This document shows positions 8,372 through 16,824 of a stretch of DNA of 34,094 nt, piece after piece. Position 1 is the first letter of the stretch. The number at the start of each line of letters is the position of its first letter. This stretch comes from an uncultured Ezakiella sp. (GTDB lineage Bacteria; Bacillota; Clostridia; Tissierellales; Peptoniphilaceae). The DNA lies in NCBI GenBank assembly GCA_947293975.1, contig CAMYPV010000006.1:1-34094 (forward strand), written 5' to 3'. The notes under the pieces were generated by a model that was not told the DNA's origin, did not search any database, and saw only the letters and a program-made list of their open reading frames with translations. Made by a program: the position numbers and the translations under genes.

Positions 8372-9097
8372 ATGTCAGGACATTCAAAGTGGAATAATAT
8401 TAAAAATAAGAAGGGCAAAGAAGACGCAAAGAGAGCGCAAGAGTTTACAAAGATTGCAAAATATATTATGGTTGCAACAAAAGAGGGTGGACCAAATCCA
8501 GATTTTAACCCATCATTAAAAACTGCAATTGATAAAGCAAAATCTGTAAATATGCCTAATGACAACATTGAACGTGCAATTAAAAAAGGTGCAGGAGAGC
8601 TTGATGGTGTAAATTACGAAGAAATTATGTACGAAGGATATGGAGTTGGCGGAGCAGCTGTCGTTGCACATTGCTTAACAGATAATAGAAATCGTACTGC
8701 AGCCGATGTACGTCATATTTTTGATAAGCATGGTGGAAATTTGGGAACAGCTGGCTCAGTTATGTATATGTTTGAAATGCAAGGCTATGCAGCAATCGAA
8801 CTTGATGAAGATGTTGATATTGATGAGTTAATGATGGTTGCACTTGAAGCTGGTGCATCAGATGTTATAAATGATGATGAAGTTGCTGAAATTTTTACAG
8901 AACCTAATGATCTATCAAAAGTAGTTGACGCTTTAAAAGAAGCGGGATATAAAATTGCTGCTCAAGAGGTTGGATATTTCCCAGATAATGAAATTCAATT
9001 ATCTGATAGCGATTTAGAAAAAATGGAAAAACTTGTTGATGCGTTAGAAGCTCATGATGACGTTCAAGAGGTTTATCATAATGTGGAAGGTTTATAG
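8372..9097 (+). CDS. YebC/PmpR family protein (TACO1-like)
   Basis: The N-terminus MSGHSKWNNIKNKKGKEDAK is the hallmark of the YebC/PmpR/TACO1 family, followed by EGYGVGGAAVVAHCLTDNRNRT and GNLGTAGSVMYMF. At 241 residues it has the normal full length. Members have been described as DNA-binding transcriptional regulators and, for several, as translation factors that ease ribosome stalling, so the role should be left open. The start immediately follows the nadE stop, and its ribosome binding site (AAAGGATG, about 8360-8367) lies within the end of nadE. Its own 3' end overlaps or abuts the start of the DUF1461 gene. Confidence 0.93.
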   Translation: MSGHSKWNNIKNKKGKEDAKRAQEFTKIAKYIMVATKEGGPNPDFNPSLKTAIDKAKSVNMPNDNIERAIKKGAGELDGVNYEEIMYEGYGVGGAAVVAHCLTDNRNRTAADVRHIFDKHGGNLGTAGSVMYMFEMQGYAAIELDEDVDIDELMMVALEAGASDVINDDEVAEIFTEPNDLSKVVDALKEAGYKIAAQEVGYFPDNEIQLSDSDLEKMEKLVDALEAHDDVQEVYHNVEGL

Positions 9098-9740
9098 GAC
9101 TAAGACATTCAAGTTTGTTTTAATACTTGCAATTAGCTTTATGTTATTAATAGGCGCTACTTTTTTGCAAGCTTTTAACAAAAAAACCTATAAAAATGTT
9201 TATGAAAAAACCAATATTTTTCAAAACACAAATTACTCTGAAGATGATTATTTAAGAGAGATAGATAATTATAGAGATTATTTGTTAAATTCTAACGATT
9301 TGGCATTGACAAATGACAATAGATATACCAAAGATGAGATACTCCACATGGAGGATGTTAGAGATATTTTTAATGCCGCAAAGATATTTGCAATAGTTGT
9401 ACTTATTATAGCTATTATATTTATATTATTAATGGATAAGAAGAATTTAAAAGACTTACTCAAAATCTCGGTTTTAATACCATTAATACCAGCGGCATTA
9501 ATTATACCGGCGATTTTTAATTTCAATAAATTTTGGATATTTTTTCATAAAATTCTTTTTAGAAATGATTTATGGTTGATGGACCCTAATGAATCTTTGA
9601 TGATTAATCTTTTACCGGAAGAAATTTTTAATGCTATCGTTATTAAAATTATATTAAGTTTTTTAATAGCATGGCTGATATTAATGATATTGATTTATGC
9701 ATTGTATTTAACTAGGAGAGAAAGAAATGAAATTAAATAA
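9081..9740 (+). CDS. DUF1461 (TIGR01906-type) integral membrane protein
   Basis: A protein of about 219 residues with one N-terminal hydrophobic helix, an extracytoplasmic-looking polar stretch, then three more helices. The pattern HMEDVR in the polar region and FHKILFRNDLWLMDPNESL followed by a LLPEEIF stretch in the third quarter matches the DUF1461 family, for which no function is established. I choose ATG 9081 because AAGAGG at 9066-9071 is nine bases upstream; the frame is open to an earlier ATG at 9054, which lacks a good site. The gene overlaps the end of the yebC-family gene, and its own end overlaps deoC by 14 bases, so it is translated as part of the operon. The family call is fairly sure. 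Confidence 0.83.
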   Translation: MWKVYRTKTFKFVLILAISFMLLIGATFLQAFNKKTYKNVYEKTNIFQNTNYSEDDYLREIDNYRDYLLNSNDLALTNDNRYTKDEILHMEDVRDIFNAAKIFAIVVLIIAIIFILLMDKKNLKDLLKISVLIPLIPAALIIPAIFNFNKFWIFFHKILFRNDLWLMDPNESLMINLLPEEIFNAIVIKIILSFLIAWLILMILIYALYLTRRERNEIK

Positions 9741-10374
9741 ATATTTTGATCACACACTTTTAAAGGCTGATGCCACACAAGACAAAATTGACAAGTTGAT
9801 AGACGAAGCAAAAAAATACGATTTTTTCAGCGTATGCATCAATCCATCTTGGATTAGTTACGCAAAAGAAAAATTGTCAGGAACAGACGTAAAGGTATGT
9901 ACAGTTATTGGTTTTCCTTTAGGCGCAATGACTACTGAGTCAAAAGTTTTTGAAACAGAAGACGCAATAAAAAAAGGTGCTGATGAAATTGATATGGTTC
10001 TAAATATCGGAAGATTAAAAATGGGCGATAAGAATTATGTGGTTAATGAAATTAAACAAATAAAGGCCGCATGCAAAGACCATATATTAAAAGTAATAAT
10101 TGAAACAGCGTTGTTAACTGAAGATGAAATACGTCTCGCAACAGAATCGGTGGTAGAAGGTGGGGCAGATTTTGTAAAAACTTCTACAGGATTTTCTACA
10201 AGAGGTGCAATCGTAAAAGACGTTGAAATTATGAAAGCAGTTGTTGGTGATAAAATTAAAATCAAGGCTGCAGGCGGAGTTTCGAATCAAAAAGATGCTA
10301 TTGAGATGATAAATGCCGGAGCTGATCGAATTGGCGCAAGCAAATCTGCAATAATAATGGAAGAAGCCAAATAA
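9727..10374 (+). CDS. deoC: Deoxyribose-phosphate aldolase
   Basis: Cleaves 2-deoxyribose 5-phosphate to glyceraldehyde 3-phosphate and acetaldehyde in deoxynucleoside catabolism. The 215-residue TIM barrel has the class I aldolase residues: D89 in EIDMVLNIG, Schiff-base K151 in FVKTSTGF and proton-relay K180 in IKAAGGVS. Length and motifs are standard for the short bacterial enzyme. AGGAGAG lies just upstream of the ATG, within the 3' end of the DUF1461 gene. It is the last gene of the hflX unit, 46 bases before a strong terminator. No other deo genes are in the window. Confidence 0.95.
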   Translation: MKLNKYFDHTLLKADATQDKIDKLIDEAKKYDFFSVCINPSWISYAKEKLSGTDVKVCTVIGFPLGAMTTESKVFETEDAIKKGADEIDMVLNIGRLKMGDKNYVVNEIKQIKAACKDHILKVIIETALLTEDEIRLATESVVEGGADFVKTSTGFSTRGAIVKDVEIMKAVVGDKIKIKAAGGVSNQKDAIEMINAGADRIGASKSAIIMEEAK

Positions 10375-10420
10375 TTAACAAAAACGAAGTTTAATAAAAT
10401 GTCAAGCAGTATAAACGAAA

Positions 10421-10453
10421 GAAGCAGGGATAATTGTCCCTGCTTCTTTTTTT
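10421..10453 (+). terminator. Intrinsic terminator after deoC
   Basis: A perfect 10-bp stem GAAGCAGGGA/TCCCTGCTTC (10421-10430, 10437-10446) with a 6-nt loop is followed by seven T residues. Flanking A and T bases can lengthen the stem. Confidence 0.95.
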
Positions 10454-10505
10454 AATGGTAAAATTTAACACAACTGTCATAATTATATGGAATTTGAAAT
10501 AAAAA

Positions 10506-10516
10506 TGATATAAAAT
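10506..10516 (+). promoter_or_regulatory. Extended -10 promoter for mraZ/dcw cluster
   Basis: TGATATAAAAT provides an extended -10 (TG at 10506-10507, TATAAA at 10509-10514). No convincing -35 sits at 16-18 bp upstream, as expected for an extended -10 promoter. The predicted start near 10521 places the MraZ-type repeats at the very beginning of the transcript. Confidence 0.6.
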
Positions 10517-10522
10517 GTAAGC

Positions 10523-10552
10523 AAGTGGAGGAGAGTGGCAAGAAGTGTCACG
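10523..10552 (+). promoter_or_regulatory. MraZ-box-like operator: three direct repeats, 10-nt period
   Basis: Three consecutive 10-mers read AAGTGGAGGA, GAGTGGCAAG and AAGTGTCACG. Each has AGTGK at the same place, so the core recurs every 10 bp on one face of DNA. Known MraZ operators are short G-rich direct repeats with about 5-bp gaps upstream of mraZ. The position just after the -10 box and before mraZ fits autorepression by MraZ. Confidence 0.65.
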
Positions 10553-10563
10553 AAATGGGTAAT

Positions 10564-10998
10564 ATGTTAATTGGAGAATTTAATCACAACCTAGACGCAA
10601 AGGGCAGGTTGACAATTCCATCTAAGTTTCGCGAAGACCTCGGCGAGACCTTTATGATTACTAAAGGGCTCGACGGTTGTTTGATTGGATACAATATGGA
10701 AGAGTGGGAAAAATTCAGTGAAAAGATTAACGCACTTCCTTCAGGAAAACCAGAAGCGCGTGCTATGTCAAGATTTTTCTTTAGCGGCGCAGCTGATGTT
10801 GAACTTGACAAGCAAGGTAGAATTTTAATTCCACCGAGTCTAAGAGCTCATGCCAACTTGACAAAAGAAGTTTATATTACAGGTGCAAGTTCTAGAATAG
10901 AAATTTGGGATGCAGAAAAATGGCTTGAAGCTTCCAATCCTACAGAAAAATCAATTGAAGATATTGCAGCTGAGTTTGGAGAGATGGGGTTATTTTAA
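10564..10998 (+). CDS. mraZ: Transcriptional regulator MraZ
   Basis: DNA-binding protein of the SpoVT/AbrB fold that forms rings and autoregulates the division and cell wall cluster. Both tandem half-motifs are present: NLDAKGRL near the N-terminus and ELDKQGRI in the second domain. Starting at ATG 10564 gives MLIGEFNHNLDAKGR, the canonical N-terminus, and 144 residues, the normal length. The frame stays open back to a GTG at 10525, but that would run through the operator repeats. The ribosome binding site at the chosen start is weak (GGGT only), and another ATG lies at 10555. The stop shares one base with the rsmH start. Confidence 0.93.
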   Translation: MLIGEFNHNLDAKGRLTIPSKFREDLGETFMITKGLDGCLIGYNMEEWEKFSEKINALPSGKPEARAMSRFFFSGAADVELDKQGRILIPPSLRAHANLTKEVYITGASSRIEIWDAEKWLEASNPTEKSIEDIAAEFGEMGLF

Positions 10999-11930
10999 TG
11001 GAATTTAATCACGTATCAGTTTTAAGAGATGAGGTTATTAAAACATTAAAGATTAATCCGGCAGGCATGTATCTTGACGGCACACTTGGCGGTGGGGGAC
11101 ATTCGTATGAAATTGCAAAACGTCTTACCACTGGAAAGCTGGTGGGCATTGACAGAGATCAAGAGGCTCTTGATTTTGCAAGTAATAGGTTAAAAGAATT
11201 TAAAGATAAGACAGTTTTTATCAAAGGAAATTTTAGGGATATGAGAGAGCTTTTGATGCCGTATGGATTGTTCGGATTCGATGGAATTCTGCTTGACATT
11301 GGCGTTAGCTCATATCAAATAGACAATAAAGAACGTGGTTTTTCGTTTATAGGTGAGGCAGAACTTGACATGAGAATGGATAAGAGCCAAAAAATTTCCG
11401 CGAAAAACATCGTTAATGAATATGATATAGACAGCCTATCAAAAATATTTTTTGATTATGGCGAGGAAAGATATTCAAGACGAATAGCTAGACGCATAGT
11501 CGAAGAAAGAGAAATAAAACCTATTGAGTTAAGCACGGAACTTGTTCATATAATTTCAAGCGCTTTACCAAAAGAGGCAAAGCGTACAGAGTTAAAATCT
11601 ATCGCAAGAATTTTTCAAGCGATTAGAATCGAAGTAAATGATGAGTTAGAGAGCTTAAAGCAAGTTATTCCAGATGCTATGAGTTTACTTAAAAAGGGTG
11701 GAAGGCTTGCGATAATAACATTTCATTCACTTGAAGATAGAATTGTTAAGGATGCTTTCAATTATGCAAATAAAGATTGTATTTGCGATCCGAAAGCGCC
11801 GATATGTACATGCGATAAAGTAAAAACAGGAAAAATAATTACAAGAAAACCGATTGTACCTTCGCAGTTTGAATTGGAAAACAATTCAAGAGCTAGAAGT
11901 GCAAAGTTAAGAGTTTTAGAAAAGTTATAG
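10998..11930 (+). CDS. rsmH: 16S rRNA (cytosine-1402-N4)-methyltransferase RsmH
   Basis: Methylates N4 of C1402 in the 16S rRNA decoding centre using S-adenosylmethionine. The 310-residue protein shows motif I as DGTLGGGGHS, LLDIGVSSYQID, RGFSF and ELDMRMD, plus the characteristic cysteine-rich DCICDPKAPICTC loop and RARSAKLRVLEK at the C-terminus. The ATG overlaps the mraZ stop by one base (TAATG), so translation is coupled. mraZ-rsmH-ftsL is the standard start of the dcw cluster. Also known as MraW. Confidence 0.96.
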   Translation: MEFNHVSVLRDEVIKTLKINPAGMYLDGTLGGGGHSYEIAKRLTTGKLVGIDRDQEALDFASNRLKEFKDKTVFIKGNFRDMRELLMPYGLFGFDGILLDIGVSSYQIDNKERGFSFIGEAELDMRMDKSQKISAKNIVNEYDIDSLSKIFFDYGEERYSRRIARRIVEEREIKPIELSTELVHIISSALPKEAKRTELKSIARIFQAIRIEVNDELESLKQVIPDAMSLLKKGGRLAIITFHSLEDRIVKDAFNYANKDCICDPKAPICTCDKVKTGKIITRKPIVPSQFELENNSRARSAKLRVLEKL

Positions 11931-11939
11931 GGGGTAATC

Positions 11940-12377
11940 ATGACAAATCTTGCATATGATTTAAGAGAAGAGCAAATTGAAAAACCTATGAAAAAGGTTG
12001 TCAGAAGAACAAAGAGCAGAGCTAGAGTGCAAAATAATATTGGGCAAAAAATTGCAATTAGAGCAGTGCTATTTTTGGCTTTTTGTGGGGTTGTTGCTTT
12101 AAATATCTTAAATAACTATTCAAATCTTGCCAATGTTAAAAATTCTATAGAAGTTAAAAAGCGTGAAAACATTAGACTTGAGAAAGAAGTAAAGTTGATA
12201 GAAGCAAGACTTGAAGAAATTGCAAGTTCAACAAAGATTGAAGAAATCGCAAGCGAAAAGCTAGGCATGATTTATCCATCAGAAGAAAATAAGATTTATA
12301 TTAATTCGAAAGAACAAGAATATGCAAAGGAAAAACCAAAGAAAGAAATTGGTTTTATGGGATTATTTACTAAATAA
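11940..12377 (+). CDS. ftsL: FtsL-like cell division protein
   Basis: A 145-residue bitopic membrane protein. A basic cytoplasmic tail (residues 1-50, rich in KKVVRRTKSR) precedes one transmembrane helix (AIRAVLFLAFCGVVALNIL, about 50-69). A predicted coiled coil with Glu/Lys heptads follows and ends in the KLGMIYPSEEN segment that is typical of FtsL proteins. Sequence identity is low in this family, so the call rests on topology, coiled coil and position between rsmH and the division PBP. FtsL partners with DivIC/FtsB and FtsQ and activates FtsW/FtsI septal synthesis. AGGGGG at 11929-11934 is the ribosome binding site. Confidence 0.85.
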   Translation: MTNLAYDLREEQIEKPMKKVVRRTKSRARVQNNIGQKIAIRAVLFLAFCGVVALNILNNYSNLANVKNSIEVKKRENIRLEKEVKLIEARLEEIASSTKIEEIASEKLGMIYPSEENKIYINSKEQEYAKEKPKKEIGFMGLFTK

Positions 12378-12379
12378 TT

Positions 12380-14545
12380 ATGAATACAAAGAACAAAAAG
12401 AAGACTAAGTACAATCAAAAGAATTTGCGCATTGCTATTACATCGATGTTATTTGGTATTTTTGTAATCTACATTATATTCAGCTATGCAAAAATTTCTA
12501 TAATCAAAGGCGAAGAATACAGAAAACTAGCCTTGGAGCAGTTGACTAAGTCGTATAAAGGGAATAATAATCGCGGAGAAATTTTGGATGATGAAGGAGT
12601 TAAGATAGCGGTTAATATTCCTGCGTTTACAATATGGGCTATTCCCGATCAGTATCGCGAGAACAAAGCTCCGACTGAACTTGTTGCAAAGTTGGTAGAA
12701 ATTTTGGAAATGGAGCCAGATTATATAAGAGAAAAATTAAATGGCAAAAGTAGAAGTAAGATAATTCAATGGGCAACAGAAGATCAGATTAAAGAAGTAA
12801 GCGAAATTGAAGATTTAAATGGAATAACTATCGAAGAGGTTCAAAAGCGCTTTTATAATGATGGAGTGCTTTTTAATCATATTGTAGGGTTTACAGATAT
12901 CGACCAAAACGGTTTATCTGGTGTAGAGCTTACATTTAATGAAGAATTGAAGGGTGAACCTGAGCGTTATATCAAGAAAACGGATGCATCAAATCAGGAA
13001 TTACCTTTTCAAGATACAATACATTATGGTGGAAAAAATCACGGGGATGTAATTTTGACCATCAATAGTAAAATTCAGCGTATAGTTCAAGAGGAGGCTA
13101 TTAGAGCGAGAGATGATAATCTTGCGAAGTCAGCAAGCATCACTGTAATAGATCCAAATACGGGTGACATTTTGGCTATGTCGGACACAAACTTGTTTGA
13201 CCCAAATAATCACAGAGCGCCTGTTGATGAAAAACAAGCTGAAGAGTGGAAAGAAAAAACTAAAGAGGAAATGCCAGAGCTTTGGCAACAAAACTGGAAC
13301 AATTTAAATGTTAATGTTTTGTATGAACCAGGCTCGACATTTAAAACGGTCACACTTGCGGCAGCAATTGAAGAAGCGGCTGTTGATGATAATACGGATT
13401 TATATTGTAATGGTGCAATAACTGATATTCCAGGCGTTACATTAAGATGCGTTAGATGGCAACATCCACACGGACATTTGAACATTACTGATGCTTTTTC
13501 TGAAAGCTGTAACGTTGCTTTTATTCAAATTGCAAGAAAACTTGGTCGTGAAAAATTTTTAAAATACATCAAAGCATTTGGCTTTGGTGAAAAATCGGGA
13601 GTGAGGTTAAATGCTGAACAGATGGGCCTTATTCCTAATGATTTAAAAGAAATGACAGCTGTTAGACTTGCAACCGCATCTTATGGTCAAGGTATTGCTT
13701 CGACGAACTTGCAAATCGCAATGGCGACTGCGGCTGTTGTTAATGGCGGAAATCTTCTGACGCCAAGGATTGTAAAAGAAGTAAGAAATGACGATGAAGT
13801 AATCGAAAATTTTCCGGTTGAAATCAGAAGAAAAGTTATAAGTAAATACACATCTAATAAGATGAGAGATATTTTGGAATACTCTGTTGAACACATGAAC
13901 AAAAGAGGTAAGGTTCCAGGATATAGAGTCGGGGGAAAGAGTGGTACAAGCCAGGTTGCAAAAAATGGTAAATATATCGATGGATTGTATTTGGCAAGTT
14001 TTGTCGGCGTTGCACCAATTGAAGACCCGAAAATTTTGGTGGTTGTAATGGTGGAAGAGCCAGGAAATGGCATGAGCTTCGGTGGAGCTGTTGCAGGTCC
14101 GGTAAGTTCAAGAGTAATGGAAAAAGTATTACCAATTCTGGGCATAAAGCCATCAGATCAAACTGTTCAAAAGGAAGAACCTATTGTACAAGTGCCAGAT
14201 ATTGTAGGTAAACCATTTACAATTGCAACAAAGGCGCTTAAAGAATCGGGTTTGAAATATTATATTGATACTGAAGAGGTTAGTGAGTATTCAATAATAA
14301 AAGAAATTAGTATACCTGCGTTTACAAATGTAAAAAGAGGTACTATTGTAGATATTAAGCTTCAAAAAATTGATAAAGATAAAATTGTGCCGAACTTCAT
14401 CGGGTTAAATTTGATTGATGCAGCTAATCTTGCTGAAGAATACCATTTTGATTTGAGTGTTGAAGGTGAAGGTAAATGCACTTATCAATCGCAAGAGGCA
14501 GGAAATATTATCGAAGATAATAAAATTAAATTGAAATTCGAGTAA
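12380..14545 (+). CDS. Class B penicillin-binding protein with PASTA repeats (FtsI/PBP2B/SpoVD type)
   Basis: Septal peptidoglycan transpeptidase, membrane-anchored with the catalytic part outside. A basic N-terminal tail and one helix (about residues 16-37) lead to a dimerisation domain, then the transpeptidase with S319-T-F-K322, S376-C-N378 and K520-S-G-T. Two C-terminal PASTA repeats begin at VPDIVGKPF and VPNFIGLNL; together they make the protein 721 residues long. Bacillus has two such genes in tandem here (pbpB and spoVD), while this window has one. I saw no clear ribosome binding site; the ATG lies two bases after the ftsL stop, so translation probably depends on coupling. It forms the synthase pair with FtsW. 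Confidence 0.94.
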   Translation: MNTKNKKKTKYNQKNLRIAITSMLFGIFVIYIIFSYAKISIIKGEEYRKLALEQLTKSYKGNNNRGEILDDEGVKIAVNIPAFTIWAIPDQYRENKAPTELVAKLVEILEMEPDYIREKLNGKSRSKIIQWATEDQIKEVSEIEDLNGITIEEVQKRFYNDGVLFNHIVGFTDIDQNGLSGVELTFNEELKGEPERYIKKTDASNQELPFQDTIHYGGKNHGDVILTINSKIQRIVQEEAIRARDDNLAKSASITVIDPNTGDILAMSDTNLFDPNNHRAPVDEKQAEEWKEKTKEEMPELWQQNWNNLNVNVLYEPGSTFKTVTLAAAIEEAAVDDNTDLYCNGAITDIPGVTLRCVRWQHPHGHLNITDAFSESCNVAFIQIARKLGREKFLKYIKAFGFGEKSGVRLNAEQMGLIPNDLKEMTAVRLATASYGQGIASTNLQIAMATAAVVNGGNLLTPRIVKEVRNDDEVIENFPVEIRRKVISKYTSNKMRDILEYSVEHMNKRGKVPGYRVGGKSGTSQVAKNGKYIDGLYLASFVGVAPIEDPKILVVVMVEEPGNGMSFGGAVAGPVSSRVMEKVLPILGIKPSDQTVQKEEPIVQVPDIVGKPFTIATKALKESGLKYYIDTEEVSEYSIIKEISIPAFTNVKRGTIVDIKLQKIDKDKIVPNFIGLNLIDAANLAEEYHFDLSVEGEGKCTYQSQEAGNIIEDNKIKLKFE

Positions 14546-14553
14546 GGGGAATT

Positions 14554-15510
14554 ATGAATTATTTATATTTTGGTTTGCCGATAGCAATTTGTTTGCTACT
14601 TGGCAAACCCTTTGTCGATTATTTAACTAAATTAAAATATGGACAGGAAATCAGAAAAGAGGGACCGCAAAGTCATTTGAAAAAAGCGGGTACACCGACA
14701 ATGGGTGGAATATTATTCCAATTTTCATTTGTGACTGTTACAACTATTTATGGCTTTTTAAGCGGGATGGATGTAAAAAAGATTTTGTTTATTACAATTT
14801 CAAGCTTGTATTATGCTTATTTGGGATATACAGATGATATTCAAAAAGTAATTAAGAAAGACAATTTGGGTTTAACTGCTAAGCAAAAATTTTTGGCTCA
14901 ACTTGTTTTTTCGATAATTATGATTATATGCTCAAAATTTGTGCTTAATATCGACACAGATTGCTATGTACCATTTATAAATAAAACTATTGATCTAGGA
15001 TTTTTATATTATCCAATTATAGTTATAATGATTACAGGCGCAACTAACGGAGTAAATTTAACAGACGGACTTGATGGATTGTGCGCTGGAGTAAGCGCAA
15101 TAGTTTTATTGGGTCTATCATTTTTAGCACGTAGATATGGCGAGGTTGATGCAGAACATTTGAGTTTGATATTATCGGGTGCATTGATTGGATTTTTATT
15201 TTTTAATTTCAATCCTGCAAAAGTTTTTATGGGAGACACAGGTTCATTATTTATTGGTGGATTTTTGGCTGCTACATTTATGGTAATGAAGATGCCTTTC
15301 CATTTAATAGTTTTGGGACTTTATTATGTAATTGAAACATTGTCGGTAATAATTCAAGTTATTTCGTTTAAAACTACAGGTAAGAGAGTTTTCTTGATGA
15401 GTCCAATTCATCATCATTTTGAGATGAAAGGACACAGCGAGGTTAAGATAGTAATTGTTAGCTATATTATTGTGGCTATTGTATCGGCTTTAACTGCAAT
15501 ATACGGGTAG
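14554..15510 (+). CDS. mraY: Phospho-N-acetylmuramoyl-pentapeptide transferase MraY
   Basis: Integral membrane enzyme that transfers phospho-MurNAc-pentapeptide from UDP to undecaprenyl phosphate, making lipid I. It has about ten membrane helices, and the family motifs are all present: AGTPTMGG near the N-terminus, the catalytic DD in YTDDIQKV, NGVNLTDGLDGL, FMGDTGSLFIGG, and the SPIHHHFEMKG box at the C-terminus. The 318-residue length is typical. An AAGGGGA site overlaps the stop of the upstream PBP gene. It supplies the substrate for MurG, encoded three genes downstream. Confidence 0.97.
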   Translation: MNYLYFGLPIAICLLLGKPFVDYLTKLKYGQEIRKEGPQSHLKKAGTPTMGGILFQFSFVTVTTIYGFLSGMDVKKILFITISSLYYAYLGYTDDIQKVIKKDNLGLTAKQKFLAQLVFSIIMIICSKFVLNIDTDCYVPFINKTIDLGFLYYPIIVIMITGATNGVNLTDGLDGLCAGVSAIVLLGLSFLARRYGEVDAEHLSLILSGALIGFLFFNFNPAKVFMGDTGSLFIGGFLAATFMVMKMPFHLIVLGLYYVIETLSVIIQVISFKTTGKRVFLMSPIHHHFEMKGHSEVKIVIVSYIIVAIVSALTAIYG

Positions 15511-15519
15511 GTGAGAAAA

Positions 15520-16824
15520 ATGATTTTAGTAATGGGTTTAAGTAAGACTGGTATATCAATATGCGAATATTTGGATGACAAAAATATTTGCTACGCAGTT
15601 TATGACAATGATGAAAATAAAATTGAAAGCTTTAAATCAAGAGGTGTTTTATCTTATACAGGAGATGATTTGATAGATGCAAGTAAAATTGATCTAGTTG
15701 TAAAAAGTCCAGGATTTGCCCCACACGAGAGCCATGTAAAAGCACTTAGCGAAAGTGGCGTAAAGATTATTACTGATATTGAATTCTTCTACAGAGAATT
15801 TGATCCTAAAAATATAATTGCAATTACTGGCACAAATGGAAAAACAACCGTTACTAGAATGATTGGAGAGCTACTTAAAAATAAACACGCAAAAGTTGCG
15901 GGCAATATTGGCACGCCGATAATGGAGCTTCAAGTAAACAAAGACGATGTGTTTGTATTTGAACTTTCAAGCTTTCAACTAAATGATATCGATAAATTTA
16001 AACCGAGTATTGCACTTTTATTAAATATAGAAGAAGATCATCTTGATTGGCATGAAAATTTTGAAAATTATAAAAACGCAAAGTTTAATATTTTTAAAAA
16101 CCAAGATAAAAATGACTTTTTGATTATTGATAGCGACAGATTGAATGTTAAAGACATAAAAGCAAAGTCAAAAATTTTGACAGTTTCACTCGAAGATAAA
16201 AATGCAAATGCATATTTTGATGGAAATAAAATAAAATTTAATTTTGAAAATCATAATTTCGAGCTGCCGATAGAAAAAATAAAATACAAGCAAAAGCATA
16301 ATATATCAAATTTATCTGCTGCGATAATTGCGGCTGTTCTAATGGGAGCCGAAGAAAATGATATCGATGAATTTTTAAAAAGTTTTAAATTAGATCCACA
16401 TAGAATGGAGAGCTTTTTAATTAAGGATGGCATCGAATACATTGATGATTCAAAAGCTACAAATCCGTCTGCTGTTGTTATGGCTATGAAAAATTATGAC
16501 AATAACACAGTCCTTATATTGGGAGGATATGATAAAGGGACGGATTTTAGTGAGATTTTTAAATCGTTTCCAAATATTAAGATGTATTTGTTAGAAGGCG
16601 GAATAAAGGAGAAATTAAAAAATACAGCCGATGAATGCGGCGTTAAAAATTATAGGGTATTTGATAATTTAAAAGAAGCAACAGTTTATGCTTGCGGAAT
16701 TTTAAATCAAGGGGACAAATTAATTTTAAGTCCAGGCGCAAGTAGCTTTGATGAATTTAAAGGCTACAGCGAACGTGGAGAAAAATTTCAACAATATGTT
16801 AGGGAGCTAGTTGATGAAAAATAA
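15520..16824 (+). CDS. murD: UDP-N-acetylmuramoylalanine--D-glutamate ligase MurD
   Basis: Cytosolic Mur ligase that adds D-glutamate to UDP-MurNAc-L-Ala. An N-terminal Rossmann-like domain (VMGLSKTGIS) is followed by the ATP P-loop GTNGKTTVT, ELSSFQL, the NIEEDHLDWH segment, YIDDSKATNP, and GGYDKGTDF in the C-terminal domain. ATG 15520 is preferred because AGGTGA (15509-15514) lies five bases upstream; the in-frame GTG at 15511 is part of that site. The other Mur ligase genes (murC, murE, murF) are not in the window. The 3' end overlaps ftsW by 11 bases. Confidence 0.96.
   Translation: MILVMGLSKTGISICEYLDDKNICYAVYDNDENKIESFKSRGVLSYTGDDLIDASKIDLVVKSPGFAPHESHVKALSESGVKIITDIEFFYREFDPKNIIAITGTNGKTTVTRMIGELLKNKHAKVAGNIGTPIMELQVNKDDVFVFELSSFQLNDIDKFKPSIALLLNIEEDHLDWHENFENYKNAKFNIFKNQDKNDFLIIDSDRLNVKDIKAKSKILTVSLEDKNANAYFDGNKIKFNFENHNFELPIEKIKYKQKHNISNLSAAIIAAVLMGAEENDIDEFLKSFKLDPHRMESFLIKDGIEYIDDSKATNPSAVVMAMKNYDNNTVLILGGYDKGTDFSEIFKSFPNIKMYLLEGGIKEKLKNTADECGVKNYRVFDNLKEATVYACGILNQGDKLILSPGASSFDEFKGYSERGEKFQQYVRELVDEK

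Noticed and set aside
10525..10563. GTG 10525 as the mraZ start
   Set aside because: It would put the operator repeats inside the coding sequence and add 13 residues before the canonical MLIGEF N-terminus.
13687..14153. Long antisense ORFs inside the PBP gene, also in the Na/Pi symporter and ftsZ genes
   Set aside because: They are mirror frames of strongly conserved genes, show no family motifs and lack ribosome binding sites.
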